From positions 46,385 to 110,384 of the forward strand of contig CANBNG010000017.1 in assembly GCA_947370975.1 (NCBI GenBank): a stretch of DNA of 64,000 bases, read 5' to 3'. A program made the translations under genes and the position numbers. Shown one piece after another: positions 17,275 through 25,968 of the stretch. This DNA is from Beijerinckiaceae bacterium (lineage in GTDB: Bacteria; Pseudomonadota; Alphaproteobacteria; Rhizobiales; Beijerinckiaceae). Under the pieces are notes generated by a model. The model worked only from the letters and a program-made list of their open reading frames with translations, was not told the DNA's origin and made no database searches. Position 1 is the stretch's first letter, and every line of letters starts with the position of its first letter.

Positions 17275-17322
17275 GTGCGCGCGGCCGCTTTCGGGCGGCC
17301 CAGCCAACCAGACCGGACGATC

Positions 17323-20300
17323 ATGCCGAAGCGGACAGACATCCAGACCATTCTCATCATCGGCGCAGGCCCGATTGTTATCGGCCAGGCTTGCGAGTTC
17401 GATTATTCCGGCACACAGGCCTGCAAGGCCCTGCGCGAGGAGGGGTACCGGATCGTTCTCGTCAATTCGAATCCTGCCACCATCATGACCGACCCGGACA
17501 TGGCCGACCGGACCTATGTCGAGCCGATCACCCCCGAGATCGTCGCCAAGATCATCGAGAAGGAACGCTATGCCGTTCCCGGCGGCTTCGCGCTGCTGCC
17601 CACCATGGGCGGCCAGACCGCACTCAACTGCGCCCTCTCGCTCAAGAAGATGGGCATTCTCGAAAAATACGACATTGAGATGATCGGCGCCTCGGCCGAG
17701 GCTATCGACAAGGCCGAAGATCGCGAGCTGTTCCGCAACGCCATGACCAAGATCGGTCTGGATACGCCGCGCTCGCATCAGATCAAGACGCTGGCGCAGG
17801 CCTTGGCCATTCTCGATGACATCGGCCTGCCGGCCATCATCCGCCCCTCCTTCACCATGGGCGGCACGGGCGGCGGCATTGCCTATAACAAGGCCGAATA
17901 TATCGAGATCATCGAGCGCGGCATCGATGCCTCGCCGACCAGCGAAGTCCTCGTCGAGGAAAGCGTCCTCGGCTGGAAGGAATATGAAATGGAAGTTGTC
18001 CGCGACAAGGCGGACAATTGCATCATCGTCTGCTCCATCGAGAACATCGATCCGATGGGCGTGCACACGGGCGATTCGATCACGGTCGCGCCTGCGTTGA
18101 CGCTGACCGACAAGGAATATCAGATCATGCGCGACGCCTCGCTGGCGGTGCTGCGCGAGATCGGCGTGGAGACCGGTGGCTCCAACGTGCAATTTGCGGT
18201 TAATCCGGAAAATGGCCGGATGATCGTGATCGAGATGAACCCGCGCGTGTCGCGCTCTTCCGCGCTCGCCTCCAAGGCGACGGGTTTTCCGATTGCCAAG
18301 GTCGCGGCCAAACTCGCCGTCGGCTACACGCTCGATGAAATTTCCAACGACATTACAGGGGGCGCGACGCCGGCCTCTTTCGAGCCCACGATCGATTATG
18401 TCGTCACCAAGATTCCGCGTTTCGCCTTCGAGAAATTCCCTGGCGCAGAGCCGCTTCTCACCACCGCGATGAAATCGGTCGGCGAGGCGATGGCGATTGG
18501 CCGCACGTTTGGGGAATCCCTGCAAAAGGCGCTGCGCTCGCTCGAGACCGGCCTGTCGGGTGTCGATGAAATCGAGATCGAAGGCCTTGGTCTGGGCGAT
18601 GATCGCGCGGCTGTGCGCGCGGCGCTGGGACGCCCGACGCCCGATCGCCTGCTCGTTGTCGCGCAGGCGCTGCGCATGGGCCTTTCGCACGACGAAATCT
18701 ATGAAGCCTGCAAGATCGATCACTGGTTCATCGACCAGTTGCAGGAGATCGTCGATCTCGAAAACAAGGTGCGCCAGTTCGGCCTGCCCGAAGACGCCGT
18801 CAATTTCCGCATGCTGAAATCGGCCGGCTTCTCGGATGTGCGGCTCGGCTCGCTGACAGGGCTTGGCGAGACTGAAACACGCAAGCGCCGCACCGCGCTC
18901 GATGTCCATCCGGTCTACAAGCGCATCGACACCTGCGCGGCGGAATTTGCCTCGCCCACTGCCTATATGTATTCGACCTATGAGACGCCTTTCGCGGGCG
19001 CGCCGGTCTGCGAGGCGCAGCCCACGACGCGCGAGAAGATCGTCATTCTGGGTGGCGGTCCCAACCGTATCGGTCAGGGCATCGAATTCGATTATTGCTG
19101 CTGCCATGCCTGTTTCGCGCTCTCGGATGCGGGCTTCGAGACCATCATGGTCAATTGCAACCCCGAGACCGTGTCGACCGATTATGACACGTCCGACCGC
19201 CTCTATTTCGAGCCGCTGACAACCGAAGACGTGCTCGAAATTCTCCGCAAGGAGAAGGAAGCCGGAACGCTCAAGGGCGTGATCGTGCAGTTTGGCGGCC
19301 AGACGCCGCTCAAGCTCGCCCATGCGCTGGAAGAAGCCGGCATCCCGATCCTCGGCACGAGCGTGGATTCCATCGATCTCGCCGAAGACCGCGACCGCTT
19401 CAAGCGCCTGCTCGACAAGCTTGGCCTCAAGCAGCCGATGAATGGCATTGCCTATTCGGTTGAACAGTCGCGCCTGATTGCAGCCGACCTTGGCCTGCCG
19501 CTCGTCGTGCGCCCATCCTATGTGCTGGGTGGCCGCGCCATGGCGATCATTCACGATCAGGCGGCGTTTGACGATTATCTGCTTGGCACGCTGCCGGGCC
19601 TCGTGCCCTCCGACGTGAAGGCGCGCTATCCCAACGACAAGACGGGCCAGATCAACACGGTGCTCGGCAAGAATCCGCTGCTGTTTGACCGCTATCTGTC
19701 AGACGCAGTCGAGGTCGATGTCGATTGCCTGTGCGATGGCAAGGACGTCTTCGTCTGCGGCATCATGGAGCATATCGAGGAGGCTGGCATTCATTCGGGC
19801 GATTCGGCCTGTTCGCTGCCACCGCGCTCGCTCTCGCCCGAGGTCATCAAGACGCTCGAGGAGCAGACCGGCAAGCTCGCGCTGGCGCTGGGCGTGGGTG
19901 GCCTGATGAACGTGCAATATGCGCTGAAAGACGGCGAGATCTATGTGCTCGAAGTCAATCCGCGCGCCTCGCGCACAGTGCCCTTCGTCGCCAAGGTGGT
20001 CGGCAAGCCGATTGCCAAGATTGCCTCGCGCATCATGGCGGGCGAGAGCCTTGCAAGCTTCAAGCTGGTGCAGGGCGGCTACGATCATGTGGGCGTCAAG
20101 GAAGCCGTCTTCCCCTTCGCCCGCTTCCCCGGCGTCGATACGGTACTTGGGCCCGAGATGCGCTCGACGGGCGAGGTCATCGGCCTCGATCGCTCGTTTG
20201 AAGTGGCCTTCGCCAAGAGCCAGCTCGGCAGCGGCACCAATGTGCCGACCGAGGGCACGGTCTTCGTGTCGGTGCGCGATGCCGACAAGCCGCGGGTGCT

Positions 20301-20646
20301 CGACACGATGCGGATGCTCTCGGGGCTTGGCTTCAAGATTCTCGCGACGGGGGGTACGCTGCGCTATCTCCTGGCGGAGGGTGTGCCGGCCATCAAGATC
20401 AACAAGGTGTCGGAAGGCCGGCCCCATGTGGTCGATACGATCAAGAACGGCGGCGTCCAGCTCGTCTTCAACACGACCGAGGGCGCCCAGGCGCTTTCAG
20501 ATTCGCGTTCGCTCCGACGCGCGGCCCTCTTGCATAAGGTGCCTTACTACACCACTCTAGCAGGGGCGGTTGCTGCCGCGCAGGGGATCAAGGCTTACAA
20601 GAGCGGCGATCTCGAGGTGCGGGCGCTGCAGGATTATTTCACCTGA
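17323..20646 (+). CDS. carB: Carbamoyl-phosphate synthase large subunit
   Basis: A 1107-residue protein of normal length. The ATG at 17323 gives the standard N-terminus MPKRTDIQTILIIGAGPIVI; the longer open frame upstream has no family sequence. Two homologous ATP-grasp halves are visible: IIGAGPIVIGQACEFDYSG at the start and ILGGGPNRIGQGIEFDY in the middle. A C-terminal MGS-like allosteric domain follows (ILATGGTLRYLLAEGVPAIK). With CarA it makes carbamoyl phosphate from glutamine, bicarbonate and two ATP for arginine and pyrimidine synthesis. carA is about 27 kb away on the other strand. Confidence 0.98.
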   Translation: MPKRTDIQTILIIGAGPIVIGQACEFDYSGTQACKALREEGYRIVLVNSNPATIMTDPDMADRTYVEPITPEIVAKIIEKERYAVPGGFALLPTMGGQTALNCALSLKKMGILEKYDIEMIGASAEAIDKAEDRELFRNAMTKIGLDTPRSHQIKTLAQALAILDDIGLPAIIRPSFTMGGTGGGIAYNKAEYIEIIERGIDASPTSEVLVEESVLGWKEYEMEVVRDKADNCIIVCSIENIDPMGVHTGDSITVAPALTLTDKEYQIMRDASLAVLREIGVETGGSNVQFAVNPENGRMIVIEMNPRVSRSSALASKATGFPIAKVAAKLAVGYTLDEISNDITGGATPASFEPTIDYVVTKIPRFAFEKFPGAEPLLTTAMKSVGEAMAIGRTFGESLQKALRSLETGLSGVDEIEIEGLGLGDDRAAVRAALGRPTPDRLLVVAQALRMGLSHDEIYEACKIDHWFIDQLQEIVDLENKVRQFGLPEDAVNFRMLKSAGFSDVRLGSLTGLGETETRKRRTALDVHPVYKRIDTCAAEFASPTAYMYSTYETPFAGAPVCEAQPTTREKIVILGGGPNRIGQGIEFDYCCCHACFALSDAGFETIMVNCNPETVSTDYDTSDRLYFEPLTTEDVLEILRKEKEAGTLKGVIVQFGGQTPLKLAHALEEAGIPILGTSVDSIDLAEDRDRFKRLLDKLGLKQPMNGIAYSVEQSRLIAADLGLPLVVRPSYVLGGRAMAIIHDQAAFDDYLLGTLPGLVPSDVKARYPNDKTGQINTVLGKNPLLFDRYLSDAVEVDVDCLCDGKDVFVCGIMEHIEEAGIHSGDSACSLPPRSLSPEVIKTLEEQTGKLALALGVGGLMNVQYALKDGEIYVLEVNPRASRTVPFVAKVVGKPIAKIASRIMAGESLASFKLVQGGYDHVGVKEAVFPFARFPGVDTVLGPEMRSTGEVIGLDRSFEVAFAKSQLGSGTNVPTEGTVFVSVRDADKPRVLDTMRMLSGLGFKILATGGTLRYLLAEGVPAIKINKVSEGRPHVVDTIKNGGVQLVFNTTEGAQALSDSRSLRRAALLHKVPYYTTLAGAVAAAQGIKAYKSGDLEVRALQDYFT

Positions 20647-20698
20647 CGAGGGCAGGGCGGGTTAGCTCCGCTCTCGTTATTCGGTGATCGGGGGGAGC

Positions 20699-20772
20699 CA
20701 AATCCCCGCGGTCGCTCTGGCATTTCCGCGGATCGAGGGGCCCTGAGGGCCTCACGGCCGGGGGATTTTTTT
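20699..20772 (+). terminator. Possible extended terminator or leader structure between carB and greA
   Basis: AAATCCCC and GGGGATTT could pair as the outer stem of a long structure that also holds CGCGG/CCGCG and GGCCCTGAGGGCC, followed by a T tract. It could end carB transcription or be part of the greA leader. Confidence 0.45.
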
Positions 20773-20832
20773 GCCGATGGCAGGGTCAAAACCCGCCATC
20801 GATCACGGCAAGCATTCGGAAAGAGACGCGAT

Positions 20833-21306
20833 ATGGAAAGGTTTCCCATGACCGCCCTCGGCTACGTGGCGCTCGAAGTCGAGCTCAAGCGCCGCCAGCA
20901 GGAGGATCGTCCGCGGATCATCGCCGCCATCTCCGAGGCGCGCTCGCATGGCGACCTGTCCGAAAACGCCGAATATCACGCGGCCAAGGAAGCGCAGGCG
21001 CATAACGAGGGCCGGATTGCCGAGCTCGAGGACAAGCTGTCGCGCTCCGAGGTGATCGACGTCTCCAAGCTCTCGGGCAATACGATCAAGTTCGGCGCAA
21101 CCGTGAGCCTCATCGATGAGGATACGGAAGAAGAGCGCGCCTATCAGATCGTCGGCGAGACCGAAGCCGATGTGAAGGAGGGCCGCGTGTCCATCACCTC
21201 CCCCATCGCCCGCGCGCTGATCGGCAAGAAGGCCGGCGACACGGTGGAAGTGAACACGCCGGGCGGCGGCAAGAGCTACGAAATCACCAAGGTCGCCTTC
21301 AAATAA
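20833..21306 (+). CDS. greA: Transcription elongation factor GreA
   Basis: A 157-residue protein with the N-terminal coiled coil including the acidic tip (EARSHGDLSENAEYHAAKEA), which reaches into RNA polymerase to trigger transcript cleavage, and the C-terminal FKBP-like domain ending SPIARALIGKKAGDTVEV. It rescues backtracked RNA polymerase in the cytoplasm. carB-greA adjacency is common in Rhizobiales. Confidence 0.97.
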   Translation: MERFPMTALGYVALEVELKRRQQEDRPRIIAAISEARSHGDLSENAEYHAAKEAQAHNEGRIAELEDKLSRSEVIDVSKLSGNTIKFGATVSLIDEDTEEERAYQIVGETEADVKEGRVSITSPIARALIGKKAGDTVEVNTPGGGKSYEITKVAFK

Positions 21307-21315
21307 GGCGACTGT

Positions 21316-21337
21316 CCCTTCTCCAACGCGAGAAGGG
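21316..21337. repeat. Short palindrome after greA (repeat family 2)
   Basis: CCCTTCTC and GAGAAGGG form a perfect 8-bp stem around six bases, followed by TGCGCAAG. The same pattern recurs at 54078-54110. It may also act as a weak terminator, but no T tract follows. Confidence 0.6.
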
Positions 21338-21408
21338 TGCGCAAGAGAACGCGCCGCAACACAAGCTTCCTCCGTGCGTTATGGCAAAGCCAGCACGGAG
21401 GGTCCGCC

Positions 21409-21882
21409 ATGCGCCTTGTGTCGATGTTCTTCGCTTTCCTCTTTCTCGCCCTGGTTCCGGCCTCGGCGCAGGATCTCCGCTTTCGTTCTGTCACGGTCGA
21501 TGTGTCGCCGATTGCCGCGCGCGGCTACCCGACCTTTGCCCGCAAGGTCGAATATGCCCTCGTGCCGGTTGCCGCCGAGGCCTTTGGCGGGCTCGTCGAT
21601 CCTGCCGATCCGCGCGGCCTGAGCCTTGTCATCCGCATCGTCACGGTGGAACTGCCGGTGGTGACGGGGGCAGGGGGCGATGGCACGCTCGATACTATGC
21701 GCAGCGAGGGGCTGGTGATCGACCCCAAGGGCCATATCGTCGCCCGCGCATCCATCCTGTCGCCGGTGACGGCCTGGATCACGGTCGCGAGCCTGCCGCT
21801 GGAGCTTGAGGAACAGCGCCGCATCCGCGCCCTGGGTATGCACGGCGTCTATTGGCTGCGCACACGCCTCACGGGCCTATGA
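21409..21882 (+). CDS. Secreted protein of unknown function
   Basis: A 157-residue protein. The ATG at 21409 is preceded by CACGGAGGG and begins with a clean Sec signal peptide (MRLVSMFFAFLFLALVPASA). The mature part (about 135 residues) has no Cys and no motif I recognise. It contains alternating hydrophobic strands and ends with a motif-poor helical stretch. It lies 31 bp upstream of the ELM1-like gene, so the two are probably co-transcribed. A periplasmic location is inferred from the signal only. Confidence 0.65.
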   Translation: MRLVSMFFAFLFLALVPASAQDLRFRSVTVDVSPIAARGYPTFARKVEYALVPVAAEAFGGLVDPADPRGLSLVIRIVTVELPVVTGAGGDGTLDTMRSEGLVIDPKGHIVARASILSPVTAWITVASLPLELEEQRRIRALGMHGVYWLRTRLTGL

Positions 21883-21913
21883 AAGGCCGGGGCGGGGCGT
21901 TAAACCCTCCTGC

Positions 21914-22948
21914 ATGACCCATGATGATGTCGAACCCATTCACGCGCCCCGCCTGCCTGCTGGTGCCCGGGCGTGGATCTTGCAATCGGGCAAGGTTGGC
22001 CATGAGGTGAATTGCCTCGGCGTCGCCCGCGAGCTTGGGCTTGATCCCGAGCTGCGCGCCGTGGCGCCGCGCGGTCTGTTCGGATTTTTTGCGCCCTGGG
22101 GGCCGATCGATCCGCGTGATTGGCCCTCGCGTCCCGGCTCGCCGCTGCGCGGGCCTTTTCCTGACATTGTCTTTGCGTCGGGCCGGATCACAGTCCCCTA
22201 TCTGCGAGCCGTCAAACGCGCCTCGGGCCGCGCCTGCTTCACAGTTTTCCTGCAAGACCCACGCGCTGGCACAGGCGCTGCGGATCTGATCTGGGTGCCC
22301 GAACATGACCGGCTGCGCGGTGACAATGTGGTTGTCACGCTGACCTCGCCCCATCCGCTGCGCCCGGCGGTGATGGCGCAGGCGCGTGCCGCCATCGATC
22401 CGCGTCTGGCGGGGCTGCCTGCGCGCCGCATAGGCATGGTGCTGGGCGGGCCGAGCGGCAGCCATTCCTTCGAGGCGAGGGACATTGCGGCGCTGGCCGA
22501 TATCGCCCGCGAGATCCTTGCCTCCGGGCAGGCGCTCATGGTCACGCCTTCGCGCCGGACGCCGCCAGAAGCCATGCAGGCGATTGCCGCGGCTGTTGCC
22601 GCCAGCGGAGCAGGCGCGCGCGCCTTCATCTGGGACGGGACGGGCGACAATCCCTATGCGCAGATCCTGGCGCAGGCGAGCGCCCTGGTAGTCACCAGCG
22701 ACAGCGTCAACATGGTGGGCGAAGCGGCCTCGACGGGCGTGCCTGTGCATGTTTACGAGCCGACCGGTGGGGCTGCCAAAATGGCGGGCTTTATCGATGG
22801 GTTGGTAAAGGCGCAGGCCGTGCGCCGCCTGCCCGACCGGCGCCCCGCAGGGTGGATGGATGCGAGCTGGACCTACCCGCCCGTGGACGCAACCGGCATC
22901 ATCGCACGCGAGGTGGTGAAGACATATCGGGCGTTCAAGGGGCTTTGA
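21914..22948 (+). CDS. Mitochondrial fission ELM1-like family protein
   Basis: A 344-residue protein. The ATG at 21914 gives a start just ahead of the conserved segment AWILQSGKVGHEVNCLGVAREL. Further family features are FLQDPRAG, the central GMVLGGPSGSHSF and the C-terminal region ALVVTSDSVNMVGEAASTGVPVHVYEP, which resembles the nucleotide-sugar-binding half of GT-B glycosyltransferases. Plant ELM1 affects mitochondrial fission; the role of the bacterial proteins is not known, and a glycosyltransferase-like activity is an inference from the fold pattern. Confidence 0.82.
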   Translation: MTHDDVEPIHAPRLPAGARAWILQSGKVGHEVNCLGVARELGLDPELRAVAPRGLFGFFAPWGPIDPRDWPSRPGSPLRGPFPDIVFASGRITVPYLRAVKRASGRACFTVFLQDPRAGTGAADLIWVPEHDRLRGDNVVVTLTSPHPLRPAVMAQARAAIDPRLAGLPARRIGMVLGGPSGSHSFEARDIAALADIAREILASGQALMVTPSRRTPPEAMQAIAAAVAASGAGARAFIWDGTGDNPYAQILAQASALVVTSDSVNMVGEAASTGVPVHVYEPTGGAAKMAGFIDGLVKAQAVRRLPDRRPAGWMDASWTYPPVDATGIIAREVVKTYRAFKGL

Positions 22949-23040
22949 CACGAGCCGGCGCTTGCGCAAAAGACCCTGATAAAACCGGGGGTCGCACAAT
23001 CTAAATTAGGCGGATTGGATAAGAAGCTCGCGCGTCACTC

Positions 23041-23070
23041 GTCATTGCGAGCGGAGCGAAGCAATCCAGG
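23041..23070. repeat. Dispersed GTCATTGCGAGCG-type repeat
   Basis: The intergenic sequence begins GTCATTGCGAGCG and ends GAAGCAATCCAGG. It is imperfectly palindromic, with ATTGC and GCAAT arms. The same core motif is known as a short dispersed intergenic repeat in many bacterial genomes. Only one copy is in this window. Confidence 0.65.
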
Positions 23071-23145
23071 GTCCAAACCTTGATGGGTTCGCAAAAATCT
23101 ACGTGCGCGTCAGATCACCCAGACGCTCATCGCAACGACGGTGCG

Positions 23146-23820
23146 TCAGATACGCACCGTTGCATCGGGGAACGAGAGCTGTTCGCGGGCGCGCCAGTCG
23201 CTGGTGACATAATTCAGGATGACCGATTTGCGCAGGCCCTGAATCGGACGCTTCTCGAAGCCGTGCCAGGTCTTGTCGGAGGGCACGAAGATCATCGCCG
23301 AATTGCGCTTGAAGGACGAGCGCCCCCAATGGGTATCCTTGTCGGCATAGATGTCGGTGCCAAGCTCGTCATGGCCGGGGCCATCGGAGAGATAGATCAG
23401 GCAGGTGAATTTCTTCACGCCGAGATCGGTGTGCGGCTCAAGCCAGAACCCGTCCGTATCCACCGCATATTCAAGGCGCAAATAGGTGTCATCGATCGGC
23501 GCGTTGAAGGCGGCATGGATGGCGCGCGCGACGTGCGTGGTTTGCAGTGCTTCGGCAATCGGGCGCATGACGGGAAATTGCGCCATGGCCGCTGCGTCGA
23601 AATAGGAGCGCTGGTCATTGTGCAGCTCGCGCCGGCCAGACACGCCTTCAAGCGCGGGCGCGGAGAAGGGCAGATCGGACAATTCCGCCGCGACATTGGC
23701 GGGCAGGAGATTGTCGATCATGTAATGAGGATAGGGCTCGGCGAAGGACGCGCGCTTGTCGATGCTCGCGCAAAAGCTGCCGATGATGTCAGCCGCAGTG
23801 ACCGAGGGCGTGTCCAGCAT
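23146..23820 (-). CDS. 2-oxoglutarate/Fe(II)-dependent oxygenase family protein
   Basis: A 224-residue protein with the facial triad of this superfamily: His130 and Asp132 in EPHTDLG, His186 in TWHGFEK, and Arg197 in GLRKS for 2-oxoglutarate binding. The substrate is unknown. It stands alone, convergent with the ELM1-like gene and divergent from trxB, so the context gives no pathway. A role in small-molecule or protein hydroxylation is an inference from the fold. Confidence 0.82.
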   Translation of the reverse strand: MLDTPSVTAADIIGSFCASIDKRASFAEPYPHYMIDNLLPANVAAELSDLPFSAPALEGVSGRRELHNDQRSYFDAAAMAQFPVMRPIAEALQTTHVARAIHAAFNAPIDDTYLRLEYAVDTDGFWLEPHTDLGVKKFTCLIYLSDGPGHDELGTDIYADKDTHWGRSSFKRNSAMIFVPSDKTWHGFEKRPIQGLRKSVILNYVTSDWRAREQLSFPDATVRI

Positions 23821-24064
23821 TGATCCCTAGCCTTTTTCGTTGGGCGCAGAGGGCGCTCCGGAACGGGGGCACACTAGTGCCGCGCCTGCGCACGGGCAAG
23901 CGCTCAATGGCGGTGCGCCAGCGACAGAATGGCCCGGCTCCGGGGGCCTTGGCCTGTGCGTAGCGCAGGGCGAGCCTTGCAGCGGCTGCATGTCGTTCTT
24001 ATACCTGAAGTCCTGTTCCTTCAGGGTGCCCGCGCTCGAGCGCGCCCCACACGCAGAGATTTTC

Positions 24065-25036
24065 ATGACCACGACTGCCTCCCAGCACGCCCGCATGATC
24101 ATCGTCGGCTCCGGCCCGGCCGGTTACACGGCGGCGATCTATGCAGCCCGCGCGATGCTCGCGCCGATGCTGATCTCGGGCTTCGAGCCCGGCGGCCAGC
24201 TGATGATCACGACGGATGTCGAAAATTATCCGGGCTTTGCCGATCCGATCCAGGGCCCCTGGCTGATGGAGCAGATGCGCGCGCAGGCCGAGCATGTCGG
24301 CACGAAAATGGTCTCTGACCATATTGTCTCGGTCGAGCTTTCGGGCCACCCCTTCGTGCTGGTGGGCGACAGCGGCAAGACCTACACCTGCGACACGCTG
24401 GTGATCTGCACGGGAGCCAAGGCCAAATGGCTGGGCATGCCTTCAGAAGAGGCCTTCAAGGGCTATGGCGTCTCGGCGTGCGCGACCTGTGACGGTTTCT
24501 TCTATCGCGGCAAGGATGTCGTTGTTGTCGGCGGCGGCAATTCAGCCGTTGAAGAGGCGCTCTATCTCGCCCAGATCGCCTCCAAGGTGACGGTCGTGCA
24601 TCGTCGCGACAGTTTCAAGGCCGAGCGCATCTTGCAGGAGCGCCTGTTCAAGAACCCCAAGGTCGAGATCGTCTGGGACAGCGCGATCGAGGAAATCTGC
24701 GGCGACCAGAACCCGCCCGGCGTGACCCATGTGAAGCTGCGCAATGTGAAGAGCGGCGCGATCAGCGAGGTCAAGGTCGACGGTGTGTTTGTCGCCATCG
24801 GGCATGAACCCGCCTCTCAGCTGTTTGCCGGCCAGATCGAGATCAAGCCCAACGGCTATATCCACACGGCGGCGGATTCGACGGCCACCAATATTCCCGG
24901 CGTCTATGCCGCGGGCGATGTCACCGACGATATTTATCGTCAGGCGGTGACGGCGGCCGGCATGGGTTGCATGGCCGCGCTTGAAGCCGAGCGTTGGCTG
25001 GCAGCGCAGGACAACCTCTCGCACGCCGCGCAATAA
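24065..25036 (+). CDS. trxB: Thioredoxin-disulfide reductase
   Basis: A 323-residue flavoprotein. The ATG at 24065 gives the standard N-terminus; the longer frame upstream is not family-like. It shows an FAD-binding GSGPAGYTAAIYAARA motif, the redox-active pair CATC (SACATCDGFFYRG), the NADPH-binding VVGGGNSAVEEA and a C-terminal FAD motif (GVYAAGDVTDD). It reduces thioredoxin with NADPH in the cytoplasm. The LysR gene downstream starts 30 bp after the stop and is a conserved neighbour. Confidence 0.97.
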   Translation: MTTTASQHARMIIVGSGPAGYTAAIYAARAMLAPMLISGFEPGGQLMITTDVENYPGFADPIQGPWLMEQMRAQAEHVGTKMVSDHIVSVELSGHPFVLVGDSGKTYTCDTLVICTGAKAKWLGMPSEEAFKGYGVSACATCDGFFYRGKDVVVVGGGNSAVEEALYLAQIASKVTVVHRRDSFKAERILQERLFKNPKVEIVWDSAIEEICGDQNPPGVTHVKLRNVKSGAISEVKVDGVFVAIGHEPASQLFAGQIEIKPNGYIHTAADSTATNIPGVYAAGDVTDDIYRQAVTAAGMGCMAALEAERWLAAQDNLSHAAQ

Positions 25037-25066
25037 GCGCCTCGCACGCCAAGCCCGGAGAGCCAG

Positions 25067-25957
25067 ATGGATTGGGACAAGCTGCGCATCTTTCATGCGG
25101 CTGCGGAGGCTGGCTCGTTCACCCATGCGGGCGATGCGCTGGGCCTCAGCCAATCGGCGGTCAGCCGGCAGGTGAGTGCGCTCGAGCAGGATCTGCGCGT
25201 GCCCTTGTTCCATCGCCATGCGCGCGGGCTCATTCTGACCGAGCAGGGCGAAGTGCTGTTTCGCACGGTCAAGGATGTGTGGCAGAAGCTCGATGCCACG
25301 CGCATGCGCCTCGCCGACAATCGCGAACGTCCCAATGGCGTGTTGCGCGTCACCACGACGATTGGCGTGGGTACGGAATGGCTGACGCCGCGACTTGCGG
25401 AGTTTCTCGAACTTTATCCCGATATCGAGCTCAAGCTCATTCTCTCGGATGAAGAACTCGACATTGGCATGCGCGAGGCCGATGTCGCCCTGCGCGTGCG
25501 TGAGCCGGTTCAGCCCGACCTCATCCGCCGCCGCCTTTTCACGATGCATTTCCACGCCTATGCATCGCCCGGCTATCTCAAGCGCTATGGCCAGCCGCGC
25601 ACGCTGGATGATCTCGATCGCCATAGGATTCTCACCTATGGCGCATCGGCCGCGCATTATTTGACAAATATCAATTCGCTGCAATTTGCCGGACGCGCCT
25701 CGCGCAGTCCGCGCCCCTCAACACTCACCTGCAACAATATTCCCGCACTGCGCCGTGCTGCGGAGGCGGGTGCGGGAATTTCTGTCTTGCCGGATTATCT
25801 CGTCGCCCCGGATTCGTCGCTGGTGCGCATCCTGCCCGAGGCCGACATGCCCGAGCTCGATTGCTATCTCGTCTATCCCGAAGAACTCAAGAACGTCGCC
25901 CGTATCCAGGTGTTTCGCGACTTCCTTGTGACCAACGCGCAGCGCTGGGATTTCTGA
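25067..25957 (+). CDS. lsrB: LysR family regulator, LsrB/VtlR type
   Basis: A 296-residue regulator with an N-terminal winged helix (LRIFHAAAEAGSFTHAGDAL, with SQSAVSRQVSALE as recognition helix) and a periplasmic-binding-like effector domain. Position directly after trxB matches LsrB of Sinorhizobium and VtlR of Brucella and Agrobacterium, which control oxidative-stress, envelope or small-RNA genes. Two Cys lie in the effector domain (Cys222 and Cys266). LsrB is reported to sense redox through cysteine, but whether these are the equivalent residues I cannot tell. The gene name rests on similarity and synteny. Confidence 0.82.
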   Translation: MDWDKLRIFHAAAEAGSFTHAGDALGLSQSAVSRQVSALEQDLRVPLFHRHARGLILTEQGEVLFRTVKDVWQKLDATRMRLADNRERPNGVLRVTTTIGVGTEWLTPRLAEFLELYPDIELKLILSDEELDIGMREADVALRVREPVQPDLIRRRLFTMHFHAYASPGYLKRYGQPRTLDDLDRHRILTYGASAAHYLTNINSLQFAGRASRSPRPSTLTCNNIPALRRAAEAGAGISVLPDYLVAPDSSLVRILPEADMPELDCYLVYPEELKNVARIQVFRDFLVTNAQRWDF

Positions 25958-25968
25958 GCGCGCGGCGC

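Noticed and set aside
17170..19554. 794-codon open frame on the minus strand
   Set aside because: It lies opposite carB, which has unmistakable motifs throughout. Long antisense frames are expected in GC-rich DNA, and its translation shows no domain.
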